From positions 444,032,619 to 444,096,618 of the forward strand of contig OZ010786.1 of NCBI GenBank assembly GCA_963932465.1: a stretch of 64,000 nucleotides of DNA. Direction: 5' to 3'. This stretch comes from Maratus speciosus (lineage: Eukaryota; Arthropoda; Arachnida; Araneae; Salticidae). Shown here one piece after another: positions 46,330 to 58,455 of this stretch (the stretch's first letter is position 1; each line of letters opens with the position of its first letter). The notes beneath the pieces are model-generated. The model searched no databases, was not told the DNA's origin, and saw only the letters and a list, made by a program, of their open reading frames with translations. The position numbers and the translations under genes are program-made.

Positions 46330-47405
46330 TGCATGTAAATTTTGCGACGGTAATAACGACGTTATTTTTAAATTTTGTTGAAAATACAAATATGATTGTG
46401 TCATAGTGGCGCAATTTTCGTTGATTTTTCATTACGTAATACCAAAGATCAAATCCTCAATTAATAAATTCATTATTTTTTATCTAAATCGCATGTTACT
46501 GATTACGTATAGGAATAAATTTTAATTTTGCAATAATTTGAAAAGTTAAAATTAATCTTTAGTTAAAAATAACATTTGTTTTAAGAGGTCAGCCATCTTA
46601 GGTCAGCCAATGTAAGATTGACTATTGAGTGTACTAATTATTTTTGAAATTTTGTTTACAAATTCAGCTAATCAGTCCTTTAAACATTTTCATTCGTCGA
46701 ATTCGACGGATTTCGATTCTTCAACATTTAAATAATTAGAGGAAATATATAATAGTAATACAATTAACAATAAGTTAAATTTCAAATCCCTTCAATTCAT
46801 TTTATAATTTCATCATTTCGCTTTGACTTAAGTTTTAAGAACTACAACTTCCACTTCAAGATAGCATTCATCCAGCCGTACTTAATTACGGTATATTCCC
46901 TCATTCAATGACTCTATACATATGAAAAGTGCCGCAATTGGAGTGAGTCCATCAAAATTTCTAGAGTTGCATAAAGTAGCTTATTTGCAATTATAATAAT
47001 GTAGCTTCCCTTTTAATGCATCACGTAAACTCTTTCTTCGCCGAATTTGTTTTGAGCTCACTTGATATATTTCTACGATCGTGTAGAAAGAAGGAAATAT
47101 AAACTTTATTTTTCAATACATATGTTTTAAATATTGTATTTGTTATCTAAGCTTTTTAATTTACTATGTGTTTTCGCGTAACTCCACCCCCCCCCCTCCC
47201 ACACCGCCGCCACTTATTTTTCGCACAACTTACTTTTAAATATCTTTGGTTAAAAAACAAAAAAATCATATAATATTCCATTTAAGAATATAACAGAATT
47301 TTAAGTAATAAATGTGATATCAAATTAATCTATCAGAATATACGAAAATGATTTTAATTTTTAACACTGTCCACGTAGTTGAAGAGTATTTATAACTTGG
47401 ATTGT
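46330..47405 (+). repeat. Dispersed unit, copy 2 of 3, in AT-rich DNA
   Basis: About 46720-47050 matches 54420-54760 in the same orientation. Shared runs are GAACTACAACTTC, AGCCGTACTTAATTACGG (one base shorter at the second site), TATGAAAAGTG against TTTGAAAAGTG, and GTAGCTTATTTGCAATTATAAT against its near match. No frame is shared, so coding is unlikely. A C-run at 47188-47199 is also present. Confidence 0.7.
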
Positions 47406-47933
47406 GGGTCAATCCATTTCAAATCACCAAGGTCGTGTTGCTCGACATTTTTAATTTTCCTAATCTTCTAACCAAGTTTTCTGAGTTTAAAAACATGATT
47501 AAATATTTATTTGATTATATAGTTTTTTGGCGGTGGTAATTTTTAACAAGCTATACAGCCATTTTTGGGCGAAAAACGTGTTTTTCGGAAACTGCTGTAA
47601 CTTCTTTATTTGTATACCTATCAACATAAGTGAAAAACGAAAATGTTCAGCATAAAATTGTCTGCATTTTATGTAATTATAAAATTTTCATTTGACTTAA
47701 GGATGTAGGTAAAACACATGTTTAAAAACCGGAAAAATGAAAGGTCAAAAACCAGATTTCGCTGCCATTATTTTTTATAAAGGAGATCAGACTCACGTTA
47801 AATATTTTTTTTCTATCAAAGATCTTATACAGGACTATTTCTTTTTACAAAGTTCAGTTCTGAAAACCTTTTCCTTTTTTTTGCACACCTCATCAAAAAC
47901 AGAGTTAGATCTGATTTTGGAAATTTAGAATAA

Positions 47934-48167
47934 TTAATTCATTTGCTGCGCATCCCGAGATATGCTCGGGTATGCATTTTTCCGTCAAATTATTACTATT
48001 TGGTTATTCTCGCCAGTTATTTTTTAGAGAAAACTTTGTCTGATTTAATCAGGACATTTTCCCCGATTACGATAGTAAAAAATTCCAGCTTTAAAGAACC
48101 GGTGGTGAACGATTAAAAATTCTGTAAAAGACACTCATCGCGAAGAATTACGCAGCGAGAGGGTTAA
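47934..48167. mobile_element. TTAA-flanked MITE, family 3
   Basis: TTAA stands at 47934-47937 and 48164-48167. Imperfect inverted ends are TTCATTTGCTGCGCATCCCG and, from the right, CCCTCTCGCTGCGTAATTCT. ATCCCGAGATATGCTCGGG is a small inner hairpin. The opposite arm of the inverted duplication lacks it near 51660, so it inserted after the duplication. Confidence 0.83.
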
Positions 48168-49529
48168 TATGTCAAAAAATACTGAATAAAAAATTCTGAA
48201 AATTTAGGAAATAAACTTCTTTGAAATGTAAAGTTAAATTGCAAATTTTATGATTGAGACTTAACTGGTTTTTGAATAACAGTTCACTAAAATTGCACCA
48301 AAGCCCCCGCCCTCTGTCCTTTTTCATCTCTTCCAGATGCGTAGCATTACAGGTACTTTCTGCTTAGGTACGTTCAAAATGACGGTAAAGACAAATTTTT
48401 ACGCATTATTGCTCAGTAAATATAAAATTAAGGAATATTCTAATATTCTAAAATATGTACAGAACATTTTAAATAAAAAACATTATGATTCATTGGCAAA
48501 ATAAATAAGTTTTGGGGGCAAAGGTGTAAGTCGTAACATAAGCCCTAAATATTATTTCATATGCAATTTAATTAAATCTGTAACATTAAATATTCAACAG
48601 CACGTTAAAAGAAGAAAAAGAAAAATACTTATAGAAAAAATGTGAATTTCGCTGATTCGAATAAAAGGTGTATTTTCAAAAATCAAAAGGGTAAGGCAAG
48701 GGGCGGGGCGTATGCAAACGATATATTTTATAAAATTTCATTAGCGAGCTGGTGATTTTGCTTCAGTGAAATAGCTTCTTAACGAGTACTTAGGCTAATT
48801 TAAAAAATATGTGTCTGAATAAAACCGTATCATGTGCTCCTCAGCTGCGAACAATAAAATCAAAAGCAGCATCCCTTCAAAATGGAGGTATGAATAAAGA
48901 GGTGGAGACATATAGTGTACTGTCTACCAGTTGCGAGTGAAGTAATTGAGGAGGTTGTCACAAGATGGCGTCTGCTTTTTTAAAATCGTATCAACAGTTT
49001 TTTATTAACGACGGAGCAAACTTCCCACCAGTAAATCTGAATAGAGAATTTCATCTTATTTAAGCGCCTTGTTCATAGAGACTTCTGACGGTTTACCGAG
49101 GAGCCTGGGGCCACTACCCCACATCCCCGACAGTAACACTATGGAAGACTAATAGGAACTGAATCATGGCAGTACTGGGAAAAAGACTTAAAATTTTAGT
49201 GTGTGTGTGGGGGGGGGGAAACAAACAAACAATTCCTGAGCTCAATTGCAAAATAAATAAAAAGAATTAGAAAAAAAAATTCTATCTGTTAAAAAATAAA
49301 ATACTTAAAGATTATAAAAGGCTCAGTGAACAGCAACTCCCGCGCCTAGCTCACGCTTCACCGCGAGTCCAGGCTACCATGGCTTCACAGAATGTTTTCA
49401 CACAAAAATGCTAAAAATTTCTCTTTGTTTTTACTGGTCTCTGCCGAGATATTATAATATTAGGTAGATTTCGTATGAAATACTACCATTGGCGTCGTTC
49501 CTATGTTGGAATTTCTGAAAAATTTTTGC

Positions 49530-50840
49530 AGATCTACACCGACCATGACCCAAAACCACCCTCAGTAAAAAACTTTATATATATATATGTATCTATCTAT
49601 ATATATCACTTTCTTCTGGACACGATAACTTCCACAATTCTGCGCAAATCTTTTCCAAACTAATACATAAAATCAAGGGGCATAAAATCTCGTTCAAGTT
49701 CGTTAATGGGCAAAATCGGGCCTAGGGACTGGAAATAGGGAGGGGTTTGTGAAAATAGAAAAAACCTGATAACTGCTTAAATTTTGTACATATCAAATCA
49801 GTTTAAAGTTTTTATTACTCCTAAAAATAGAGACGAAAAAATTATGCATCACAGATTTTTGATAAAATTAAAAATGGGCTCAAGGGGCGCAAAAATAGGG
49901 TTTTTGGGAGAAAAAAATTCATAATATCAAATTTAATTAATTTTATTATACATCTGCTGAATATTATCTACAACTTTTATATTCACAAGTTTTTGATAGG
50001 ACCAATTCGTACCACAAAAAAAAAATAAAAACGAAAACAAAAAAAGGGGATGGTGAAGAAGAAAAATTTCCATAACTCCGTCAATTCACAAGATATAAAA
50101 TCCCCATGAATTTAACATATATCTTCTTAATATTGTCTTCAACATTTATATAGATATGTTTTTGATAGGACCAATTCTTACAGCAGAAACAAATTAAAAA
50201 TACATCGCGGTTGAAGAAAAAATTCATCTTATTAAGGGTGTATCAAGGGCTTATTTTCTGACTCATTTTTAAATTCATTTTTGCTCTCAAACGCATCCAA
50301 TTGTTAGATTCTCTTCTTCAGAAACTATATAATGTACCATAAGGATCGATTTTTTTTTTTTTATAGAGGCAGAATATATTTCAAAAAATGATGTCAAAGT
50401 GGACATTTTGAACAGAAATTCCCGAAGCGATTGTGTTAGAAAGAAAAATATTGCCCTACTGAGAAAATAATTGTTTATTAATCAAGTTTCAATTAATTGA
50501 AAGAAAAACAAAAAGACATGCCGCTTATAAATCTTTTCAAATTCACGTCAGCAAGTTTCGTATTTTTTCTATTAAAAATGAATCTGAAAATGTGCCAGAA
50601 AATTTCGAGTTGTTGAGCATGGAAAAGTATTTTTTTTTAATACCGCCTTAACATGATTCTGATAAAACCATCTATTATATAAAAATGAAATAAAAACTAG
50701 TCAAAAGCGGCCAGATAAAACTGTTAAAGTGGATTTATATCTAATCATGATTTAGTTTCTGTTGGAGCAATTAATAAACTTAGCTTCGAAATCTACCTCC
50801 GCCTGTAAGCCGGGCCGGCAGGTTTTTTTCACTGACACTC
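49530..50840 (-). mobile_element. 1.3-kb dispersed repeat, copy 2
   Basis: This is an inverted relative of 34472-35806. GATAACTTCCACAATTCTGC, CAAAAATCTGTG-type phrases, CAAAAGCGGCCAGATAA and TTCGAAATCTACCTCCG stand in the expected reverse order. A GC-richer end (AAGCCGGGCCGGCAGG) lies near 50808. It has no frame. Confidence 0.7.
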
Positions 50841-52090
50841 ACAGGTAGTTGTCTAGGTTGTCACAATATGGCGGAAACGCAGGACATGACTTCCGTCAAA
50901 ATAATCTACCACCAGTAAAAATGGATTTCTGTTTCTTCCATTATTTATGACTGAAATTTTGCATTAACAAGACATTTAAATAAGTAGAAAATTGTTATTT
51001 AAATTTGTTGGTGGAAGTTTCCCTCTGCGGTAATCAACCCGTGAAAGCGGTTACAGTTGAAGCTTCACTATTTTAAGGATATGTCAGTTCCTTTTTATTA
51101 ATAGTTCCATGCCCTTCAAGAAAGTTTTCAAAAAGTTCCCTACCCTTTACCTTAACACTGCCCAATATCATATTTGCCTCATTTTAATTTTTGAAAATAC
51201 ACCTTTGGTTCGTATTAGTAAAATTCACATTTTTTTTTTCTTTAATTCTTCTGTTTTTTACATTCTGTTGAATATCTAAAGTAACACAAATAATTTAATT
51301 GTATATTAAACTGTGTAAAGAGTTTAATTTACAGTTTACGCTACCCACATCACCCTACCTCCATCTCAAAATAAAAACTGTAGCAATTTGGGATTATAGG
51401 GTCAATTCATTTCAAATCACAAAGCTAGAATTTGTGTAAAATTTGTTTTTTCGTCATTTTGAACGTACCTAAGCAAAAAGTATCTGTAATGCTAGGTATC
51501 TGGAAGAAAAGAAAGGGGAAAGGGGGCAGAGTTTTGGGCGCATTTTAGTGAATTGTTATTAAAAAACCATTTAAGTATCAATCATAAAATTTACAATTTA
51601 ACTTTACATTTCAAAGATGTTTATTATCCTAAATTTTCAGAAGATTTTATTCAATCCGTTTTGAGATAATAATTAGCGAAAATTGCCAAAATCAGACTTA
51701 ACGCATTTTTTGGTGAGCTGTGCAAAGAAATATATATATTCAGGATTGAACTTTGTAAAAAGATAGTAGTCCTATAAAAGATCTGTGTCAGAAAAAAAAA
51801 AATATTTAAAATGGGTCTGATCTCCTTCATAAAAAATAATGGCAGCAAAATGTGGCGTTTGACCTTTTATTTCTCCTGTTTGTAAACGTATTTTTTACCT
51901 CTATCCATAAGTCAAATAAAAATTTTATAATTGCACAAAATATAGACAATTTTATGCTGAACATTTTGGTTTTTCATTCATCTTGATATGTATGAAAAAT
52001 AAAGTAGTTACAGCACTTTCCGTAAAACATGCTTTCGCACAAAAATGGCTCTATAGATTGTTAAAAATGGCCACCGCCAAAAAACTATAC

Positions 52091-52440
52091 TGTAACGGGT
52101 ACTATTTAAAAATTTTTACACCCGGTGACAGCCCTAAACGGCAGTCCCACATTTTCCCATGATTACTGCTGTCAGAGATTTTCCCGTCATTCCCTGCGGT
52201 TAGTTCTCCCGCGGAGTCTGTCACTGACGCGCGATGAAGATGTATGCATGTTAAATGTATTCCCCGAGAGGATTTCTTCTGTCGTTCCTAAATTTGTACG
52301 TATGTATTATAATTGTACATAGACGTGTTAAATGACTCAACCTTGTATCTTTATCGTCATCTATTAAAAGTTTTCTATTAAATCTTAGAGTGGTGCGATA
52401 ATTCGAGCAATGTGTCAATTATTAAAACTTCTGGCACCTA
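52091..52440 (+). mobile_element. Possible solo LTR or 5' LTR remnant
   Basis: Sequence starting TGTAACGGGTACTATTT cuts off the right arm of the inverted duplication at 52089. It is GC-richer and contains an AATCTTAGAGTG... region that could be a polyadenylation area. TGGCACCTACCATGG at 52433 could be a primer-binding-site-like stretch. No second LTR, gag or pol is found. The assignment rests on the TGTAAC start and the sharp edge only. Confidence 0.3.
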
Positions 52441-54299
52441 CCATGGAAAGTAGACTGATATAAACTAGCTTTCCAGTTTTGGGTCTGAATCCACGAGCAA
52501 CCGAGTTTAAGAGGGAAAATGCTGGCGCTCAACGAATTTAAGATAGGGTGCACGTGCTTTGAGGAAGGAAAAGTTTTGTTTTAAAAAGTGATTTAGCATC
52601 TGGTGATCAGACGTCGATTCTATGATATCAGCTAAAGCATGCTTAAATTACAAAGATGCCGTGTGTTCTCCATAATGTTTAAGGAAAATATGTTCCACGG
52701 AAGATGTTTGTTCTATATGAGCTTCGTGTATATGTGTCAAAGTGTTCTAATGCTCTGTTAACAGAACGTCGACCTCGGAACAGAGAGTGCATTATATTCT
52801 TAAATACGTTTTACTGCTTGAAAGCTTTAAAAGATGTGGATGCGTGTAGCAGGTATCAGACGATAAGTACCTGTATGAATTCATTTCATTGAACTTTTGT
52901 TTATTTAATTTTCGTAATGAATATTTTGTTTTGTTTTATTTTTGTTGTTAAATTGTTTTAAGATAAATTTGAAAGTATATAATTTCCTCTTAAAGAAAAT
53001 AAACTGCGTCTGTTTTGTCATCTGACATATAGACGTTGTAAAAATGTTCTGATTTCATAATAATAAGTTAGAAATGTAGATAACGACAATGAGGAAATTA
53101 AATTCTTCTGAAAGTAGAATCTTTGATTGATTCAGATTAAACCAAAAGGGTAATTTAAGAACAAAATTTGTTCTGTTAAATGATATATTTTATTTACTGA
53201 TTTGAAAATTAATGTTTGTGTTCTAATTTGAGAAAACATTTCTTTTTGAATTTAATCAACTATATTTTATTAAAATAGTATATTTTGACAGATATTTACG
53301 ATAGAATATATATGTATTTTTTGTGAGTAAGTTGAGTTTCGTTTTGAACAACGACTGATTCATGAAATGACGAAATTAAGCTTCGAATATAATTTTTATA
53401 AGAATAAGTTTTCATATATATTAAACATTTAAATTTCAATTTATTTTAAAAGGTAAAAGAATTTTGTTTCCCGGAACAAATGTGCAATTGTGCTCTTTTG
53501 AGAACAATTTTGAATTATTTTTGCTAGTAATGTGATTTTAATTAATTTTGAATAACTGTGTTCTTAGAACAGAAATAGAAAGTGTTCTTTTGATAACGAA
53601 ATTTTTAAATATTTTTGCTTGACGTAATATTATTTTTTTTCTTAGAAAGATATTTAAACTTAAGAGCTGTGTAGTTATAATTTAGATTTGTTTCATTTTA
53701 TGAGTAATATTAAAATTATAGAATTTATTTTTGTGTGTAGTTTCTTCTAAGTATAGGGGTATCATATGTCGTAACGATAAATTGAAACTAGTTTAATTTT
53801 GGTAAATTACGTGTGAAATAAATAAAACATTTATATTTCAGTGATATTAGAGTAAATTGAATTTTAACTATGAAGATGATATGAACATCTGCAATGACGG
53901 ATCAGAATTGAAAAATCTTTTTGCATCAGAGAAATTTGTGCACACATTTTCCTAATTCTCTAAATAAAAAAATTAATTTTTTAGTCAAATTTCGTGATTT
54001 TGAAACCACGCTGTCCCCTTAAAAAAGGTTTTCAAAGGTTTTCGCAAAATCGGGAGGTAAAGTTCGTAATGTGCAATTAAAAAAAATTAATCTAATAATA
54101 AATTAAATTCAAAAGAGAAATATTTTTTGCTTAAATTATAATAAACACTTCATAAATTCCACTTCATAAATTCCACTTCAAATGAGAATTTTTTAGTATT
54201 TATATAACATAAAGTAATAAAATTATTTGTGTTTAACTTTATTCAACAAAAAAATAAGGCAATTTCATGTTCAAAATTATAATATATACTTAAATAAAA
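52441..54299. other. Stretch without recognised gene
   Basis: 52441-52900 is less AT-rich than its surroundings and has a 62-codon frame (52704-52892) with no familiar motif. 52900-54300 is very AT-rich. AATAAA occurs at 52998. An untranslated exon or retroelement remainder is possible, but nothing is proven. Confidence 0.35.
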
Positions 54300-54800
54300 T
54301 CTATTTCACATGAGCATTTCCGAACTTTTAAAAAAATAGTTTAGAATAATTGGTAACATACAATTTAGAAAATCTAATCTAAGACACAAATACATTTTGG
54401 AGAAATATTATAGAAAAATGTTCACGATCATATAATATATAAACACTTACGTACATAACTAAATCTGTTCAAACCACTGTAACTTTAATTTCAAATCTGA
54501 CATTTAATTTAATCTCCTTCATACGTATTTTGACTGAAGTTTGAAAAGAACTACAACTTCTATTCCACGCTAATACGCGCTTAGCCGTACTAAATTACGG
54601 AATGCTACTTCTGCTGATGAACTGCATTCGTTTGAAAAGTGTATAAGTTGGAACCAGTCCGAGAAAATTTGTAGAGTATGCAAAGTGGCTTGTTTATAAT
54701 TGTAATCTAGTTGCAATATTCTGTTACGTCACTGAATTTCTCCACTATTGAAATTTGCTACTTGGTTATTTGAGTTTTAAAAAGCTTGTTCTATGAAATG
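54300..54800 (+). repeat. Dispersed unit, copy 3 of 3
   Basis: Same orientation as 46720-47050, about 7.7 kb away. It keeps AGCCGTACTAAATTACGG and GAACTACAACTTCTATTCC. Confidence 0.7.
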
Positions 54801-55619
54801 CAGAAGAATTGTGTATGTGTTTAATAAGTTTTCAAATAAAAATTCAATCTTGCACTATAGAATGGTAATGTTGCCGAATGTAACATAGTTTATGTTAGCG
54901 GAATCTACATTTCGTGATGTACGTTAAAAACCAGACGCATATTGTTTTTTTTTTGTTTGTTTGTTTGTTTTTTGTTTTTTCAAATAATTTTTATTTCATT
55001 TCTCTTCGGTATCTACGGTTAAATTAGTAACATATTCTAAGATTTAATAATTTTTTACAAACATTTTGGTAAATTACATTTGGTTTGTCTGTCTGTCTGC
55101 TTGTCCGTTCTTTCGAAATATAATCGGATTGCCATGCAATCGATTTACGTTAATGAGGTTTATTATAGCATTTTCGGTATTGGAAAATGAAGTGTGTAGC
55201 ATTTATATTTCATTTACAAGGATATTGTCTAATGGGGATAAATCATTTTCGGTATATTTTAATGAGGTTACACTATTTCAAACTTACTAAAATTGATATT
55301 ATATCCCAGGTGCATTACAAAAGGTTTAACACAGAATAGGGTGATCATAGCACTCGTCTTTTATTTAAAGGGGCACACAAAATAATTCTGTTACAGTACT
55401 GTCTATTAAAAATAATTTCTGGAAGTGCGTTTTAAATTGTAGTAAGCGTTTTTAAATTAAACTAATTTTCTGTCTATTACTTGGTGTATATAAATTCTAG
55501 AAATCATATACAGGGCAGCAAAAGAAAATCTCGAGTACATTTCCGTTTATTGGCGGAAACCGCTCAAGGGGAATCTGATCTAAATTTTAACAGCCTATGT
55601 AGTATAGTATATACAAATC
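54801..55619. other. AT-rich stretch without gene
   Basis: A TTTG/TTTTTTG tract is at 54944-54978. The 74-codon frame at 55066-55290 has no motif and no relative in the window. Confidence 0.4.
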
Positions 55620-56196
55620 TATAGACCATGTTTATGTTTATACCTATATTATGGATCATATTTTGTATTATTAACACGTTTTTACTTAAATTAATTTGGG
55701 TCAATTATGTGAAGATGTTATTATATCATCTATTTCTCACTCACTTCCTGTTGTGCTAGAGGCCTGGAAATTATATGGCTGCAATAACGATTTAGAATAT
55801 TTTCCGATTATTGATGCTAATTACTGAAATTGGGTTTTGAAATGTGTTATGCGTTTTTCAAATTGTTTACTTATACATACAAATAATATTTAACCTTATT
55901 AAACGATGACGTTTGGTAAAGTATATCGAAATGTTTCGAAATAGTTTCATAATTCATGCCTGACGCTTGATTTTCCGTTCTTGTAAAGCATTTTTGTGTT
56001 TTATGCCAATATTATGCATCATGTTTTCTGTTTTTACACGCTTTTACTTAGCCCTTTGTATCACCGTGTTGCAGATCTGCAATATACCCAAAACGTCATT
56101 GTTATTTCAATAGTAAACTTCAAAAGACGATTTTGTTGATTTTTGTTATTCTATTATGCTACTATTAACATAATTATTTCATTAAATCCGCAATAG

Positions 56197-56343
56197 ATGG
56201 CGATACTTTTTTTTGTTGTTGTTTGCGCGCCAAAGTTTGATTCGTCACTTGATCAGCTACATGTGATTTTGGCTGAATTAAGCTTTGAAATAGTGGAGTT
56301 AAAAAAGTCTGCAGACGTCTACAAGTATACTGTTTACAAAGGT
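56197..56343 (+). pseudogene. Possible 5' exon inside the piggyBac-type element
   Basis: A frame from ATG 56197 (MAILFFVVVCAPKFDSSLDQ then LHVILAELSFEIVELKKSAD) runs to a GTAAGT donor-like site at 56342. A possible acceptor TTTGTTTGTTGCAG at 56430 would join it to a short in-frame continuation that ends at a stop. The protein does not resemble a piggyBac N-terminus that I know. It may be chance. Confidence 0.25.
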
Positions 56344-56625
56344 AAGTTAAAATTGTTTATTTAAAGACCATTTTCGAGCTAGAAAGTTTATAATATGTAT
56401 AAGACAAATGTTAACTTTTGTTTGTTGCAGATCTGCAACAACGCGCCATGTCTTTCCTTGTAATGGATTTTTCAAAATATCGAAAGAGACTCGAAAATTT
56501 CTTCTAATGGTTATTTAAGTTGCATTTCTTTCAGAAGAGCAAAATTATTGAAAAGGGGGGACATTACTCTGTTTTTATATTATTTAATTTCTATGGGGTA
56601 AGTTAAGGATCCCCCTCCCCTCTGT

Positions 56626-56898
56626 AAAATTAATACCAAGTCCAAATCTAGCAAAAAGGGGAAAGGTCTCGTGGAAAACAGAATTCAACAGAAAAAGCAT
56701 AGAGAGCCTACTCAACATATTCCTCCAAAAACAGTGCGCCTAGACGAAATTGGGCGCCGGCCATATTGGGCAGAAAAAATAATACGTTGTAAATACTCCG
56801 ATTTTAAAGGCTTTACTCAAACTGATTGTGAGAAATTTGGTGTATGACTGTGCTACAACAAAACTAGCATTTGTTTCAAAAATTTTCATGTAAATTAA
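56626..56898 (+). pseudogene. piggyBac-type transposase C-terminal fragment
   Basis: In frame with base 56641 the translation runs through a lysine-rich tract (SKSSKKGKG), then VRLDEIGRRPYWAEK, RCKYSD, TQTDCEKFGV, one internal TGA, then LCYNKTSICFKNFHVN and a natural stop at 56896. RxDxxGxxP, RCK, C.KF.V.LC and a final CF..FH are the C-terminal, cysteine-rich hallmarks of piggyBac transposases, thought to bind zinc and terminal repeats. The DDD catalytic core is absent. Confidence 0.87.
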
Positions 56899-57260
56899 AA
56901 TTTTAAATATATTTAGTTTTTGTGCCACTTGTCAAGATGTTGCAGATATGCAACAAACCCATTTTTCCTAATAAAATTTTATTTTTCTGTTCTGAATTTT
57001 ATTTCATTATTTTTTCCATGCTTAAAATAATGTATTTTAATATCTGTGTAAGAATTTTTCAAATCGCAGTTGTTGAGTTACAAAGGGTTTAAATTTATTT
57101 GGTTCAAGCAGTTGAAGATGGAATTTTATAATCTATTTCACACTCACTTCCTGTTGTGCTAGAGGCCTGGGAATTATGCACAGTTGTACGTTCCCGAATG
57201 CAGTAACATATTTCAATATTTTCTTAACTTAATGAGTAATTAATGAAACAAGTTAAATTA

Positions 57261-57686
57261 ATGTTTGATTATAAGTTTGGATAACAATTAAAAAAATCCG
57301 GTACAATAACAGTTATATAATAATAATAATATGTCATAATAATTTTAAGTCTTTATTTCTTTTAGATATCTCTCCACATGACTGGGGAATAAGTATTTGT
57401 TTGTTACAGTAATGTAAAATAATATTTGCAGTAAATTATAAAACTGATTTTTTCTTTATTGTTGCCATATCTTAAGAAACTGCAAAAGCATTTTTTTAAG
57501 CGCGTTCATAATTATATAAATACGTAGCACCTATTGTCGTCGTGTGTATAACAGCGCAAAAACTACCCGACCGAATGATTTCAAACTTAATACTATATAT
57601 AATCGTTGAAGAATACTGTCTAGTCATTTGAAATTTTATGAAAATCGAATCAAAACTTAAAAAGATATTAATAAAAGTGTTCTTCA
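57261..57686. other. AT-rich stretch without gene
   Basis: AATAATAATA-rich. The minus frame at 57496-57705 has no motif. Confidence 0.4.
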
Positions 57687-58455
57687 TTCTATCAAATCCT
57701 TTCATACGTAATTAAGTTAATGATATCCCATGATAGAACATGATTCTTGGTTATTGGAGATTATTCTATTAAATCCTATCATACGTAATTATTTCAATAA
57801 TATCCCATTATAGGTATTGATTCTAGATTGCTATGGTGAGCATTCTATTAAATCCTATCATACGTAATTAATTCAATGATATCCAATAATAGGTAATGAT
57901 TCTTGGTTATGGTGATTATTCTATTAAATCCTATCATACGTAATTAATTCAATGATATCCGATAATAGGTTAAGATTCTTGGTTATGGTGATTATTCTAT
58001 TAAATCCTACCATACGTAATTAATTCAAAAATATCCCATGATAGGTAAGGATTCTATGTTGCTATGGGGATTATTCTATTCAGTCCTATCATACGTAATT
58101 AATTCAATGATATCCCATGATAGGTAATGATTCTTGGTTATGGTGATTATGCTATTAAATCCTACCATACGTAATTAATACATGATATCCGATAATAGGT
58201 AATGATTCTTGGTTATGGTGATTATTCTATTAAATCTTACCATACGTAATTAATTCAAAAATATCCCATGATAGGTAAGGATTCTATGTTGCTATGGTGA
58301 TTATTCTATTCAATCCTATCATACATAATTAATTCAATGATATCCCATAATAGGTAATGACTCTAGGTTGCCGTGGTGATTATTCTGTTAAATCCTATCA
58401 TACGTAATTAATCCAATGCTATCCCATGATAGGTAAGGATTCTAGAATGTCATGG
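57687..58455 (+). repeat. ~77-bp satellite, ten units, each with a hairpin
   Basis: CATACGTAATTA, or CATACATAATTA in one unit, starts at 57703, 57780, 57859, 57935, 58011, 58090, 58166, 58241, 58320 and 58399. Units are 75-79 bp. Most units contain CCTATCAT and, about 24 bases on, ATGATAGG, an inverted pair around a GATATC core. Two unit types are seen: one with TTCTTGGTTATGG (76 bp) and one with TTCTATGTTGCTATGG (79 bp). They recur in a partial 3-unit order, suggesting higher-order duplication. Confidence 0.92.

Larger units (their letters stand above)
47406..52089. repeat. 4.7-kb inverted duplication
   Basis: The outer pair is 47515-48400 against 51440-52089, with inverted phrases such as TTTTTTGGCGGTGG, AAATTTTATAATT, ATAAAGGAGATCAGA and AGGTACGTTCAAAATGACG. 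The inner pair is about 48540-49050 against 50860-51350 (ATTCAACAG, AAAATGTGAATTT, AAAGGTGTATTTTCAAAAAT, GGTTGTCACAAGATGGC). The left copy keeps a GGGTCAATCCATTTCAAATC end at 47406; the right keeps the opposite end at 51403. Together they outline a ~900-bp element. The middle (49050-50850) mostly holds copy 2 of the 34472 repeat. A TTAA MITE sits in the left arm only. Confidence 0.82.
56052..57088 (+). mobile_element. piggyBac-type element, internally deleted
   Basis: The ends are CCCTTTGTATCACC and, mirrored, CCCTTTGTAACTCAAC. TTAA stands at the right (57089-57092) and TTAG at the left (56048-56051), one change from TTAA. The sister copy at 55685 reads ACTTAAATTAA without it. The palindrome GTTGCAGATCTGCAA occurs at about 56073 and 56427, with a one-base variant at 56940. 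The plus strand keeps the end of a piggyBac transposase. Confidence 0.9.
55620..57260 (+). repeat. Tandem duplication split by a transposon
   Basis: 55640-55860 and the pair 55985-56047 plus 57089-57260 are two direct copies. The clearest shared run is CACTCACTTCCTGTTGTGCT with AGAGGCCTGG (55738, 57149). The second copy is opened by the element at 56052-57088. Confidence 0.8.

Noticed and set aside
52704..52892. 62-codon frame as a host exon
   Set aside because: There is no motif, no splice pattern that I trust, and no repeat elsewhere to compare.
57687..58455. Regular repeats considered as a CRISPR array
   Set aside because: The whole 77-bp unit repeats, with no variable spacers between conserved repeats, and the setting is eukaryotic. 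It is a satellite.
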